DNA of 64,000 nucleotides. Source: Bacillota bacterium. Its GTDB lineage: Bacteria > Bacillota > Clostridia > Christensenellales > UMGS416. The translations under genes and the position numbers were made by a program. Location of the stretch: positions 40,977 to 104,976 of the forward strand of contig JAEYRH010000001.1 in NCBI GenBank assembly GCA_023435705.1, written 5' to 3'. The notes under the pieces were generated by a model that saw only the letters and a program-made list of their open reading frames with translations, made no database searches and was not told the DNA's origin. Shown here one piece after another: positions 25,933 to 34,964 of this stretch. Within the stretch, counting starts at the first letter, position 1, and every line of letters begins with the position of its first letter.

Positions 25933-26376
25933 ATGAAGGTTCTGTTTGTTTGTTCGGGAAACACTTGCCGCAGCCCGATGGCAGAGGCTCTGATGAAGCG
26001 GGAAGCCAGCCACAGGGGCATCACCGGCCTTGACATACAGTCTGCCGGTCTGCAAGCAGCTCCCGGTACACGGGCATCCAAACATGCCGTGGAGGCCATG
26101 GCGGTGCGGGGCATTGACATTGACCGCAGGCAAGCTGTGCAGATATCGGCCCAGATGGTGCAGGAGGCGAACCTGGTTCTTACAATGACCAGGCAGCAGG
26201 CCTATACACTCATTGAGGAACTGCCGCAATATGGCCACAAGGTGCTGGCTCTGTGCGATTATGCGGGAACCGGCAGCGACGTGGAGGACCCATGGATGGG
26301 CTCCGCATCCGACTACGAGCGGGTAGCTGTGCAATTGGAAGTACTGGTGAGTGCAGTGTTGGACAGAATGAGGTAG
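25933..26376 (+). CDS. ywlE: Low-molecular-weight phosphatase, YwlE-type arginine phosphatase
   Basis: 147 residues. The P-loop C7-SGNTC-R13-S holds the nucleophilic Cys and Arg; the acid Asp is in DPWMGS (about 117). Thr11 in the loop (GNT rather than GNI/GNL-type) is the residue that favours phospho-arginine in Bacillus YwlE, so protein-arginine phosphatase is preferred over tyrosine phosphatase. No McsB kinase is in the window. SD GTGAAGGATG just upstream. Confidence 0.9.
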   Translation: MKVLFVCSGNTCRSPMAEALMKREASHRGITGLDIQSAGLQAAPGTRASKHAVEAMAVRGIDIDRRQAVQISAQMVQEANLVLTMTRQQAYTLIEELPQYGHKVLALCDYAGTGSDVEDPWMGSASDYERVAVQLEVLVSAVLDRMR

Positions 26377-26423
26377 TTGGAACGGCATTTTCGTCCACAG
26401 CGTTTCGTCCACACTTTTTTATG

Positions 26424-26432
26424 TGTTATACT
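26424..26432 (+). promoter_or_regulatory. Promoter of the unknown gene at 26490
   Basis: TGT-TATACT is an extended -10 (TATACT at 26427-26432), 58 bases before the ATG. The -35 position is weak. Confidence 0.5.
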
Positions 26433-26489
26433 TATCTTCTGTTCAGCGTATGAACTGTTGGACTGAGCTTTTTGATCTGGAGTGAATGA

Positions 26490-27254
26490 ATGGAATTCGA
26501 CGGGCTTCTGGACTCTTTGACCGCCGACTGTGACATGCGCAGCGAGCTGGACCGCCGCCGCACCTTTTTAAAGTGCGTGGAATATGCTGATTCCAACATT
26601 GATGCTGACAGTTACAACGCATTTTTGATGCAGGCTGCCGAACGTCTTGGCCAGGCAAGGCTGATGCGCGAGGCAATGTCGCTGGCGGTGCGTACAACTG
26701 GTGATGAAAAGTTACACCTGCGATTTGACGAAACGGAAGGTGTACAGATCATTGGCAACCAGTCGGGGCTCATGTATTTGTCCAGGCTCCTGAAGAACTT
26801 GTCGCAAGCCCGGTCTCCGGGAGAGCACATCACATTGGGATATGGAATCCGGCCTTTGACCGGAGAGTCATACCCAATGGCCGCTTATGTGGAAGACGAC
26901 AGCTACTTCAGCGACATTGATGACCTGCTTCCTTCGGAGGAAAGCCTGGAGCAGTCCTTGGCCCGAAAGGAAGTCAACCCCAACGAGATCACTGCTTTTT
27001 TCATCATTGACTATGTGCCGGAGGAATGCGGCCTGAAGGCCAACACAATCTATCCTGTAGCCGGGTGGGAGAAATATGTGCCGGGCATGCTGGTATGGCG
27101 CAAGGAGCTGCGGCAGGATATGAGCCGTGTTGTCATTCTGCGTTTCATTGCCGAGGATGGCACTGAAGGCAGGCTGGCAGTTGACATCGACGATCCGGAC
27201 ATTGGCTTCATCACATTTAACGATATCAAAAATATCCTCAAGGCCAGGGTTTAG
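26490..27254 (+). CDS. Conserved-looking hypothetical protein
   Basis: 254 residues, acidic, no membrane segment and no motif I recognise. The first 80 residues look helical (LDRRRTFLKCVEYADSN and following); the rest alternates strands and includes FFIIDYVPEECG and RFIAEDGTEGRLAVDIDDPD, giving a mixed alpha/beta protein. Codon use matches the neighbours. The ATG follows TGGAGTGAATGA. Its own extended -10 promoter lies upstream. No function is proposed. Confidence 0.75.
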   Translation: MEFDGLLDSLTADCDMRSELDRRRTFLKCVEYADSNIDADSYNAFLMQAAERLGQARLMREAMSLAVRTTGDEKLHLRFDETEGVQIIGNQSGLMYLSRLLKNLSQARSPGEHITLGYGIRPLTGESYPMAAYVEDDSYFSDIDDLLPSEESLEQSLARKEVNPNEITAFFIIDYVPEECGLKANTIYPVAGWEKYVPGMLVWRKELRQDMSRVVILRFIAEDGTEGRLAVDIDDPDIGFITFNDIKNILKARV

Positions 27255-27346
27255 CGTCAAATGAATTCTTGAAAAATTTGCCTGCGCATAAGAAATGCTT
27301 CCTTGCGAAGACTACAATATGAAATCAAAGCAAGGAGTGATCAGAT

Positions 27347-27559
27347 ATGGGGGCATTTGACAAGACTGCGCTGGCTCTGGTGATCATTGGAGCAATCAAT
27401 TGGCTGCTGATAGGTTTATTCCAGTTTGACCTGGTGGCCGCCATCTTTGGCGGGCAGACGAGTGCGTTCAGCAGGATTATCTATTCTTTGGTGGGGTTAG
27501 CCGGGTTGTGGTGCATCACAATACTGTTCAAACGATGGCACCGGGAACATCAAGACTGA
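27347..27559 (+). CDS. DUF378 small membrane protein
   Basis: 70 residues with two membrane helices: ALALVIIGAINWLLIGLF and IIYSLVGLAGLWCITILF. The GAINWLLIGLFQFDLVAAIFG segment is typical of DUF378 (YuzA-like) proteins, of unknown role. Ribosome site AAGGAG 9 bases before the ATG. A strong terminator follows. Confidence 0.88.
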   Translation: MGAFDKTALALVIIGAINWLLIGLFQFDLVAAIFGGQTSAFSRIIYSLVGLAGLWCITILFKRWHREHQD

Positions 27560-27578
27560 TCGTCGCCGAATATAACCC

Positions 27579-27602
27579 AAAAGCGCCTTGCAGGCGCTTT
27601 TT
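27579..27602. terminator. Bidirectional terminator between convergent genes
   Basis: AAAAGCGCC (27579-27587) and GGCGCTTTTT (27593-27602) with a 5-base loop. T-runs are present in both directions, serving DUF378 and the minus-strand gene ending at 27614. Confidence 0.9.
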
Positions 27603-27613
27603 CATTACTTGAA

Positions 27614-27892
27614 TCAGTGTTCGTGGATTTCTTTCTGCTTTTTCCTTTCCCGCAGTTCCTCCACTTCAAAACCGGCGAAGTTCACGGGCTCAATAAAGTC
27701 GCCGGGGCTGAATCTGGTGCGGTAAAACCGTTGAAATTCGTTCCGGTGCTTTCGAAGCACGACAGGTCGCGGCACATCCAGAGCGCGGCAAAGGCCATCC
27801 AGCGCCTCATCAAGGTCTGGCAAGGCCAATTCCACGGTAGCGTCAGATGCTATTTTTTCACGGATGCGGATAATCCCCCAAATTCTGGCCAC
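27614..27892 (-). CDS. Small hypothetical protein
   Basis: 92 residues, charged, ending in a Lys/Glu-rich tail (ELRERKKQKEIHEH). It begins ARIWGIIRIREKIASDATVEL and has no motif I know. The GTG at 27892 is chosen because AGGAGG lies 8 bases upstream; the longer frame to 27934 would start upstream of its own -10 box. Good terminator at its end and a promoter in front support it as a real gene. Confidence 0.72.
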   Translation of the reverse strand: MARIWGIIRIREKIASDATVELALPDLDEALDGLCRALDVPRPVVLRKHRNEFQRFYRTRFSPGDFIEPVNFAGFEVEELRERKKQKEIHEH

Positions 27893-27911
27893 AGGCAGTT
27901 CCTCCTGGCCC

Positions 27912-27941
27912 ATTATATCGTATAGCACTGTCAAACTGCAA
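27912..27941 (-). promoter_or_regulatory. Promoter of the small gene at 27614-27892
   Basis: On the minus strand TTGCAG (27941-27936), 18 bases, TATAAT (27917-27912), 19 bases before the GTG start. A TTGACA at 27934-27929 is too close to the -10 to serve it. Confidence 0.6.
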
Positions 27942-27988
27942 CTCTGTGGTATTCGTCACTCTGCCCATATTCTGACAGGTGGTGTGTT

Positions 27989-28017
27989 TTGCTGTTGCAC
28001 CTCTTTTATGCTATAAT
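27989..28017 (+). promoter_or_regulatory. Promoter of the CapA-like gene
   Basis: TTGCTG (27989-27994), 17 bases, TATAAT (28012-28017). The leader to the ATG at 28110 is about 85 bases. Confidence 0.65.
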
Positions 28018-28109
28018 AAAACAAATTTACCTGTATGCAGCCAGATGCAATGCCACCAAAACAGAGTTTTTACCGCAAGTTGTAGCGTTCAAGAGCGGAG
28101 GTGCGATAA

Positions 28110-29498
28110 ATGCCACAGACCTATACGAGGAGCAGAGCCAAATTCTCAACCTATGGAGAGGGCCCGGGCAGCCAGGGTCCATACCGCCCGGGCGGCGGCA
28201 ACTCGCTTTTGAAATGGATCGGTATTGCAGGCGGCGTCGCTGCCGTTGTGTTGGTCGCAGTGTTTTTGTGGCCCACGCTCTCAGAAGCACTGAAGAGCGG
28301 CGGCGGCCAGCCCACCGCCTCGCCGGAAAGCACAGTGAAGGCCACGCTGCAGCCCACCATGTCAGTGGAGCCAGACACTACAGCCACGGAAGAGCCCACG
28401 ATTGAGCCTACGCCTACCATTGAGCCCACGGCTACGCCGCAGCCCTATGTGGATTTTTCCGTAAGCGCGGTGGGGCAACTGCTGATCGAATCCGGCTTGC
28501 TCACTGATGCCAAGACCGACAGCGGCGAGTATGATTTTAACCCGATGTTTGCCAACGTCAAGGATTCGCTTTCCAAATCCGATTTGACACTGGCCACGCT
28601 GGAGTCTACATTGGCGGGCAAGGATGCCACCTATTCCGGGTCCACCAAATACAACACGCCGGAGTCAATCCTGACAGCGATGAAGGATGCCGGCATCGAT
28701 TTTTTGAGCAATGCACATAGCCATATCTTCGACAAAGGGTTTTCCGGTGTGGAGAAAACCATTGAGTTCATGGAAGGCAGCGGGTTTGGTCATACAGGTG
28801 TATACCGCAGCACCGATGAATACCATGCCACACCCTTCTTCACCATTCAGGAGAAAAACATCAAGATCGCCGTGCTGGCCTACAGCGACGATGAAAAATA
28901 CAAAAGCCTGATCCCTGCAGACAAGATGCGTTTCGCAATCAAACACACCAACCTTGAGACGATCAAGAAGGATGTAAAAGCTGCCCGCGAAGCCGGCGCC
29001 AACGCTGTGATCGTGATGCTGCATTGGGGTGATGTGGGCGGCAAGACGCCCAGCTCCACGATGACGACGCAAGCCAAAAAGATCATCAGCTACGGTGCCG
29101 ACCTGATCATCGGCAGCAACCCTCTCTATTTGCAAAAGATTGAAAAGATCAAGACAGAAAAAGAAGACGGCACTGAGACAGAGGGAATTGTGGCTTATTC
29201 GCTGGGCAGCTTCCTGTCTGCCCAGCAGGCGCAGTATAAGGACACCGGAGCGATCCTCAATGTCTCCTTCCGTCTGGACACTGCCACCAACATGGTTTCG
29301 ATCACCGAAGCCAGTTATGTGCCCACTTGGGTATACCTGAGTAATAAAGAATACAAGATCCTGCCGGCCGGTAAATATAAAGATAGTGAAGACCTGCTGG
29401 CGTCGCTCTCCAGCACTGGGAAAACCAGGATCAAGAAAGCGTATGATGAAGCGGTTGCAGCACTGGGCAGCACCGATGCGACAGCTGCGGCTGAGTAA
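28110..29498 (+). CDS. CapA-like protein with degenerate metal motifs
   Basis: 462 residues. A basic cytosolic tail of about 34 residues, one membrane helix (about 36-56), a Thr/Pro/Glu linker (EEPTIEPTPTIEPTATPQP), then a CapA/PgsA-type metallophosphatase-like domain outside the cell. The fold is recognisable from GEYDFNPMFANVKDSLSKSD, KYNTPESILTAMKDAGIDFLS and LHWGD. But the usual ligand motifs are changed: VGQLL where GD is expected, AHSHIFDKG for NNHxxDxG, and GSNPLYLQ for GxHPHxxQ. It may be a non-enzymatic surface protein. The ATG has GGAGGT 8 bases upstream. Confidence 0.82.
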   Translation: MPQTYTRSRAKFSTYGEGPGSQGPYRPGGGNSLLKWIGIAGGVAAVVLVAVFLWPTLSEALKSGGGQPTASPESTVKATLQPTMSVEPDTTATEEPTIEPTPTIEPTATPQPYVDFSVSAVGQLLIESGLLTDAKTDSGEYDFNPMFANVKDSLSKSDLTLATLESTLAGKDATYSGSTKYNTPESILTAMKDAGIDFLSNAHSHIFDKGFSGVEKTIEFMEGSGFGHTGVYRSTDEYHATPFFTIQEKNIKIAVLAYSDDEKYKSLIPADKMRFAIKHTNLETIKKDVKAAREAGANAVIVMLHWGDVGGKTPSSTMTTQAKKIISYGADLIIGSNPLYLQKIEKIKTEKEDGTETEGIVAYSLGSFLSAQQAQYKDTGAILNVSFRLDTATNMVSITEASYVPTWVYLSNKEYKILPAGKYKDSEDLLASLSSTGKTRIKKAYDEAVAALGSTDATAAAE

Positions 29499-29529
29499 TG
29501 GAATCGTTGCGCGCCACGTATTGAGGTAA

Positions 29530-30681
29530 ATGATGCATTTTTCACTCACCATGCCAGGCAAGGTGTTGTTTGGCCGAGGCGAGTTTGCCAATGCCGGCAA
29601 GATCGCCAGCCAATATGGTAACAGATTTCTGATTGTGACCAATCCGTCACTACAGTCGAGTGGTGCGGTGAGGCGTCTGCAACAGTCGCTGGAAGACCAG
29701 GGGGCCGCATCGGTTGTATACACAATGTCCGGCGAACCGACACCAGAACTGGTGCATGCGGCGGCTGGCCTCGCATCAAGTGAGGCTTGCGATGGTGTAG
29801 TCGGCCTGGGTGGCGGCAGCGCCATGGATACGGCCAAGGCAGCCGCAGGCATCGCCACCAACAGAGGCCCGGTCATGGACTATCTGGAAGGTGTGGGGAC
29901 AGGAAGGATCATGACAGCGCTCCCGCTGCCATTCCTGGCAATCCCAACAACCTCCGGCACCGGCGCGGAAGCCACAAAGAACGCTGTTATCTGTGACGCT
30001 GCCGTAGGATACAAAGCCAGTTTCCGCAGTGACAGCCTTTTGGCCAAAGCCGTGATTGTTGACCCGGAGCTGACGGTTAGTGTGCCGGCCAACGTAACCG
30101 CCTGGTCCGGCATGGATGCGCTCACACAATTGATGGAGTCTTATATCTCTAAAAAGGCGCAGCCGGTCACCGATTTGCTGGCGCTGAGCGGCATGAAGGC
30201 TGTGGCCGCCAGTCTGGCCAGAGCCTACGCCAACGGTCAGGATTTGGAAGCCCGCGAGGCAATGGCTTATGGCAGCTTTTTAAGCGGGGTATGCCTGGCA
30301 AACTCGGGCTTGGGCGCTGACCATGGCATTGCGGCTGCATTTGGAGCTGTCCTGGGTGTGCCGCATGGGCTGGCTTGTGCGGTTTTGCTGCCCCATGTGA
30401 TGAGGATCAATATGCCCAATGTCGGGCCAAAGGCTGCCAGTATGGCCGAAGCATTGACCGGGAGCTGTTTCAATTCGATGGATGACAATGTGGAGGCCGT
30501 CACAGGTTTTGTTCAGGAACTGGCTGAAAGGCTCCACATTCCATCCAAGCTTAACATGCCTGGCCTGGACGACGGGATATTAGTGCGTGTGCTCTGTGCC
30601 GTATCACGATCCAGCTTGAGCGGAAACCCCATTGAGCTTACATCAGAAGATATTCTGGAGATTATTAAGAAGACTGTCTAG
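29530..30681 (+). CDS. Iron-containing alcohol dehydrogenase, second family
   Basis: 383 residues, group III Fe-ADH, only distantly like the one at 4255. Nucleotide loop in GLGGGSAMDTAKAAAG and TTSGTGAEATKNAV. Metal positions: Asp in SGMDALTQLMESY, where the usual next ligand His is Gln, and His in ADHGIAAAFG and VPHGLA. The Gln form occurs in a subgroup of the family, so the metal may differ. Starts at ATG 29530 or 29533, the latter better spaced from GAGGT. Substrate unknown. Codirectional with the CapA-like gene, 31 bases away. Confidence 0.9.
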   Translation: MMHFSLTMPGKVLFGRGEFANAGKIASQYGNRFLIVTNPSLQSSGAVRRLQQSLEDQGAASVVYTMSGEPTPELVHAAAGLASSEACDGVVGLGGGSAMDTAKAAAGIATNRGPVMDYLEGVGTGRIMTALPLPFLAIPTTSGTGAEATKNAVICDAAVGYKASFRSDSLLAKAVIVDPELTVSVPANVTAWSGMDALTQLMESYISKKAQPVTDLLALSGMKAVAASLARAYANGQDLEAREAMAYGSFLSGVCLANSGLGADHGIAAAFGAVLGVPHGLACAVLLPHVMRINMPNVGPKAASMAEALTGSCFNSMDDNVEAVTGFVQELAERLHIPSKLNMPGLDDGILVRVLCAVSRSSLSGNPIELTSEDILEIIKKTV

Positions 30682-30713
30682 TCTGTCTGGTTGGCAAACA
30701 ACGGTATACCATT

Positions 30714-30755
30714 GCAGAAATCTATGGATTGCTATGGATTTCTGCGTTAGCTTTT
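30714..30755 (+). terminator. Terminator after the second alcohol dehydrogenase
   Basis: GCAGAAATC (30714-30722) pairs with GATTTCTGC (30737-30745); GTTAGCTTTT follows. The loop contains a doubled TATGGATT, so other pairings exist. Confidence 0.6.
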
Positions 30756-30786
30756 GTAAAAAAACAATGAATATTTTAGGAAGCAA

Positions 30787-30815
30787 TTGACTTGGCTACA
30801 ATGAGATATCATAAT
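30787..30815 (+). promoter_or_regulatory. Promoter of the LCP gene
   Basis: TTGACT (30787-30792), 17 bases, CATAAT (30810-30815). The GTG start is 57 bases further. Confidence 0.65.
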
Positions 30816-30872
30816 ACATGCAGCATGTGTGCGATGATTGTTCGAAGAAACAGGATACAGGAGTTGTAATCA

Positions 30873-32477
30873 GTGGATAGAGGCAGAATGAATGGCCGAA
30901 ACAGAAGGCATGCGGCGTCAGACAATGGCGGTGCGGCGGCATCGCCTGAGCGGAATAATCGCCAGCGCCGGCGTGGTTCTGATAATGGCTCGAAAAAGAA
31001 TTGGTTTTTGCGTCACAAGGTGTTTAGCATCATCGTGGCTTCCATCTTGCTTGTGGGGGTGGCTAGCGCGTGCGTGGTAGCGGCGCTTGCCAGCGACAAG
31101 GATATATTGATCGATACCGGTGCGAGGAATCAAACACAGGAGCCGGATAATGGCACGCCAGACAGCACCGATGGCAATGAGACGGATAATCCCTTAACAC
31201 CTGACCAGACCGGGATTGAGCCCACGGTAACCGATGAGCAGCCTCCGGCATATTTGTTTTCAAAAGATATTGTGAACATTCTTGTGCTGGGCACCGATAC
31301 CGGCTATGGCCGCGAAGGCGAAGCGGGGCGTACGGACTGCATCATCCTGGTCTCCATCAACCAGAAGACAGCTGAAGTCTCCATGATCTCAATACCCCGC
31401 GACACCTATGTGAAGATTTATAACGAAAAGAACAAGGTTGTGGGCGAAAACAAGATCAATGTGGCATATCGTTATGGCATGCTGAAGAGCGGGGGCAAAA
31501 AGGAAGTCGGCATTGCCTATGCAGTCAACACTGTCGGGCGTTTCCTCAGCGGTAACGCCAACGGGTTGATCCCGATCGACCAGTATGTGGTGTTCGATAT
31601 GGACCTGGTGATTGATCTTGTGCGCGCTGTCGGCGGCGTGACGATCGATGTGAAATTTGAGTTGTCCAGGAAAGACGGCGACCCGGTAAATGTGAAGCCT
31701 GGCCTGCAGAAGCTCAACGCATATGAAGCCCTGGCCTATGCGCGCAAGAGACATGGTGTTGCCGGCGGCGATCTGTCCCGCGGGCAGCATCAACAGGAAG
31801 TCATGATGGCAGTGCTGAAGGAAGTCAAGAAAAAGGGTTCCGTAACAATGATTCCCAATCTGTATGACGCTTTTGTCAAAAACTGCTATACCAGCGTGAC
31901 AGCCGATATGGTGCCGAGGCTTGCATGGATCGCCAAGGACGTCAATATTGAGACGATCAAAAACCGCACAATCAAGGGTAAGACGCTTCAAATCAGCGGC
32001 GGCAGCTATGTGATTGCCAGCCAGGATATCAATGATCCCGATTCCAAGCAGGCCATCATCAAGGAGCTGTATGGCATTGACGTGAAGGTAAACAGCGACG
32101 AAACCTACAGCGCGCTTTACAGCAGCATCCAACGGAAGATCAGCGCCGGCCAGGGCTTGGTGGACAAAGCAAACGCGCTGCTCAACAACAACAAGGAGTA
32201 TTATTCAGACAGCGAGGCTGCGGCCTTGCGTTCGGCGATTGCCGAATGGAATACTGCCAAGAAGAAAAATGACATTGACGAGATGGCAGACGCACAGGAT
32301 GATGTACAGGTTCAGTATGACAACCTGAAGGCTCTCATTGACAGCAGGAAATCTGCTGAGACGGAAGCTCCCACCGAAGCCCCCACAGACGTCCCGGAAA
32401 CCGCGCCTCCCACCGAAGACCCTCCAACCAGCGCTCCGGTGACCACTACCCAACCGGCTGCGTCATCAGCTGCCTGA
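30873..32477 (+). CDS. LytR-CpsA-Psr (LCP) family cell-wall ligase
   Basis: 534 residues. Basic cytosolic N-terminus, one membrane helix (about 50-72), Thr/Pro linker, then the LCP domain (about 130-330), which transfers undecaprenyl-linked polymers to peptidoglycan. Seen: VLGTDTGYGREGEAGRTDC, SIPRDTYVKI and the DLSRGQHQQEVMMAVL Arg motif. A helical region (about 405-485) and a Thr/Pro/Glu tail extend the C-terminus beyond the usual family length. GTG start with CAGGAG upstream. Stands alone between a promoter and a hairpin. Confidence 0.92.
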   Translation: MDRGRMNGRNRRHAASDNGGAAASPERNNRQRRRGSDNGSKKNWFLRHKVFSIIVASILLVGVASACVVAALASDKDILIDTGARNQTQEPDNGTPDSTDGNETDNPLTPDQTGIEPTVTDEQPPAYLFSKDIVNILVLGTDTGYGREGEAGRTDCIILVSINQKTAEVSMISIPRDTYVKIYNEKNKVVGENKINVAYRYGMLKSGGKKEVGIAYAVNTVGRFLSGNANGLIPIDQYVVFDMDLVIDLVRAVGGVTIDVKFELSRKDGDPVNVKPGLQKLNAYEALAYARKRHGVAGGDLSRGQHQQEVMMAVLKEVKKKGSVTMIPNLYDAFVKNCYTSVTADMVPRLAWIAKDVNIETIKNRTIKGKTLQISGGSYVIASQDINDPDSKQAIIKELYGIDVKVNSDETYSALYSSIQRKISAGQGLVDKANALLNNNKEYYSDSEAAALRSAIAEWNTAKKKNDIDEMADAQDDVQVQYDNLKALIDSRKSAETEAPTEAPTDVPETAPPTEDPPTSAPVTTTQPAASSAA

Positions 32478-32492
32478 CTCTCCAGATAGTTG

Positions 32493-32531
32493 TATAAGCC
32501 GTCTGCATTTGCGGGCGGCTTATATCTATTT
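32493..32531 (+). terminator. Terminator-like hairpin after the LCP gene
   Basis: TATAAGCCG (32493-32501) pairs with CGGCTTATA (32516-32524); only TCTATTT follows, so the T-run is weak. Confidence 0.55.
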
Positions 32532-32584
32532 GTGACCATTGTCGCAGCATGCCATTGTTTTGGCACATATCCTAATTACTGTAT

Positions 32585-32613
32585 TTGAATACGGCGCTTC
32601 GAGCGTATATAAT
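32585..32613 (+). promoter_or_regulatory. lon promoter
   Basis: TTGAAT (32585-32590), 17 bases, perfect TATAAT (32608-32613). The TTG of the -35 box is in frame with lon but cannot be its start. Confidence 0.8.
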
Positions 32614-32647
32614 ATTGTTGTTTCTTGAAGAAAAGCAGGTGAGTGGA

Positions 32648-34963
32648 TTGACCAGAGGAATCAGAACGATACCGGTTGTGCCGCTGCGGGGGCTTACGCT
32701 TTTTCCGCACATGGTGCTGAATTTTGATGTCGGCAGGGAAAAATCCCTGGCGGCACTGGACGCCGCGATGGAAAATGACCAGATACTGATGCTGGCGGCC
32801 CAGAAGAACGCCGAGATAGAGGAACCCGAGCAGGATGATATCTACGCAGTGGGCACAGTAGCCCATATCAAACAGATCATCCGGCTGCCTGGTGATGCGG
32901 TGCGTGTCATTGTGGAAGGCCTTTATCGTGGCAGAATCATGGAATTCTCCAGTGAAGAACCCTATACAGAGGCACTCGTGGCTGTGGACACGGTGGCAGG
33001 CAACAGCGATTCTGCTGACTCCGACGCGATGGTGCGGGGTTTACAGGAGCTGTTTGAGGAATATGCCAGTCTCTCCGGGAAAGTTTCGCCGGAGGCTTTG
33101 ATCAGCGCCGCTGCCATGGGCGACCCTGGCGAGCTGGCTGACACAATCGCTGCCAGCGTGCTCAAAAAGCAAGAGGAAAAGCAGGCAATCCTGGAGAGCT
33201 ATGATGTGCTGGAGCGCATCGAGCGGCTGCATGTGCTGATGACCCGGGAGCTTGAGATTCAGAAAATTGAGAAGCGCATCAGCATGCGTGTCAAGCAGCA
33301 GGTGGACCAGAATCAGAAGGAGTATTACCTGCATGAGCAGATCAAGGCCATCCAGACTGAGCTTGGGCAGGACGATGCCAGCGAGTTTGACGAGTTGAGC
33401 AGCCGCATTGAGTCGCTCTGCATGAATGAAGAGGCCAAGGAAAAGGCCAAAAAAGAGTTGGCCCGCATGCAGAAGATGGCACCCGGTTCGCCGGAGATGC
33501 CTGTGCTGCGCACCTATATTGATTGGCTGCTTGACATGCCGTGGAGCTGTGAGAGCGAGGATAATATGGACCTCGTCAACGCGGAGAAAATCCTCAATGA
33601 GGATCACTACGGGCTGGAAAAAGTGAAAGAGCGCATCATCGAATACCTGGCCGTGCGCCGCCTCACTGAGACAATGCGCGGCCCGATCCTGTGCTTTGTG
33701 GGTCCTCCCGGTGTGGGCAAGACGTCCATCGCCCGGTCCATCGCTCGCGCCCTGGGCCGCAAGTTCACACGCATGAGCCTGGGCGGTGTGCGCGACGAGG
33801 CTGAAATTCGCGGCCACCGGCGCACCTACATCGGCGCAATCCCCGGCCGCATCATCAGCGCGATGAAAACCGCCGGCACCAAAAACCCCGTATTCCTGTT
33901 TGACGAAGTGGACAAAATAGGCAGCGACTTCCGGGGCGATCCTGCTTCGGCGCTGCTTGAAGTGTTGGATCCGGAGCAGAACAGCACATTCCGTGACCAC
34001 TATATGGAGGTCCCATTTGACCTCTCCAGGGTCATGTTCCTGGCCACAGCCAACACGCTGGACACTGTGCCGGCGGCGTTGCTTGACAGGATGGAGGTCA
34101 TCTACCTTCCTGGTTACACCGATGAGGAAAAGGTCAGTATCGCCCGCAGGCACCTGCTTCCAAAGCAAATGAAGGAGCACGGCTTGAAGGAATCCTCCGT
34201 GGTGATCAGCGACGATACGCTCCGATTTGTGATCGACCATTACACGCGAGAGGCAGGCGTACGCAGCATGGAGCGTGAGTTGGCGAACATGTGCCGGAAG
34301 TGCGCCCGGCAGATCGCCGAGCATGGTAAGGTGCGCCTGCGCGTGACGGCCCACAATGCTGAAAAGTACTTCGGTAACGTGAAGTTCAAGCGTGAAGACA
34401 AGGAGCGCCACGACGAAGTGGGTGTTGCCACCGGTTTGGCATGGACTGCATTCGGCGGCGAGACACTGGCAGTGGAGGTCAACACCATGCCCGGTTCCGG
34501 CAAGTTGGAGCTTACCGGCCAATTGGGTGAGGTGATGAAGGAGAGCGCTCGGGCCGCGCTGAGTTATGTGCGCGCCCATGCCGACCTGTTGGGCGTGGAC
34601 CCGGAGTTCCACAACAAGCTGGATATCCACGTGCATGTGCCCGAGGGAGCCATCCCCAAAGACGGCCCCTCTGCTGGCATCACGATGGCCACGGCCATCA
34701 CCAGCGCGCTTACCGGCCGGCCGGTTTCCGGTGACGTGGCGATGACCGGCGAGATCACGCTGCGGGGCAGGGTGCTGCCCATCGGGGGTCTCAAGGAGAA
34801 ATCAATGGCGGCATATCGCGAGGGGGTCACGACGATTCTGATGCCCCAGGGCAACCAACTGGACATCCGCGACATTCCTGACAACATCCGCAAGAAGTTG
34901 AAACTGATCCCGGTCAAAACGCTGGACGATGTGCTGCAGCACGCGTTACTGAACAGGAAGTAG
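32648..34963 (+). CDS. lon: ATP-dependent protease Lon (LonA)
   Basis: 771 residues, cytosolic AAA+ serine protease that degrades damaged and regulatory proteins. N-terminal LON substrate domain (IRTIPVVPLRGLTLFPHM), coiled coil, AAA+ module with Walker A GPPGVGKTS and Walker B VFLFDEVDKIG, sensor region, and the protease domain with catalytic Ser in KDGPSAGITMA and Lys in GGLKEKSMAA. Start is TTG at 32648, with AGGTGAG just upstream and a promoter in front. engB follows 1 base after the stop. Confidence 0.97.
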   Translation: MTRGIRTIPVVPLRGLTLFPHMVLNFDVGREKSLAALDAAMENDQILMLAAQKNAEIEEPEQDDIYAVGTVAHIKQIIRLPGDAVRVIVEGLYRGRIMEFSSEEPYTEALVAVDTVAGNSDSADSDAMVRGLQELFEEYASLSGKVSPEALISAAAMGDPGELADTIAASVLKKQEEKQAILESYDVLERIERLHVLMTRELEIQKIEKRISMRVKQQVDQNQKEYYLHEQIKAIQTELGQDDASEFDELSSRIESLCMNEEAKEKAKKELARMQKMAPGSPEMPVLRTYIDWLLDMPWSCESEDNMDLVNAEKILNEDHYGLEKVKERIIEYLAVRRLTETMRGPILCFVGPPGVGKTSIARSIARALGRKFTRMSLGGVRDEAEIRGHRRTYIGAIPGRIISAMKTAGTKNPVFLFDEVDKIGSDFRGDPASALLEVLDPEQNSTFRDHYMEVPFDLSRVMFLATANTLDTVPAALLDRMEVIYLPGYTDEEKVSIARRHLLPKQMKEHGLKESSVVISDDTLRFVIDHYTREAGVRSMERELANMCRKCARQIAEHGKVRLRVTAHNAEKYFGNVKFKREDKERHDEVGVATGLAWTAFGGETLAVEVNTMPGSGKLELTGQLGEVMKESARAALSYVRAHADLLGVDPEFHNKLDIHVHVPEGAIPKDGPSAGITMATAITSALTGRPVSGDVAMTGEITLRGRVLPIGGLKEKSMAAYREGVTTILMPQGNQLDIRDIPDNIRKKLKLIPVKTLDDVLQHALLNRK

Positions 34964-34964
34964 T

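Noticed and set aside
27929..27934. TTGACA as -35 box of the minus-strand gene at 27614
   Set aside because: Only 11 bases from the TATAAT; TTGCAG at 18 bases fits better.
28665..29876. 403-codon open frame antisense to the CapA-like and second ADH genes
   Set aside because: Spans two real plus-strand genes and their spacer; no support.
32585..32647. N-terminal extension of Lon
   Set aside because: The apparent start codon is the -35 box of the lon promoter, and the conserved protein begins at 32648.
33041..34636. 531-codon open frame antisense to lon
   Set aside because: Shadow of lon; composition is His/Gln/Leu-rich as expected from reverse-frame reading, with no family match.
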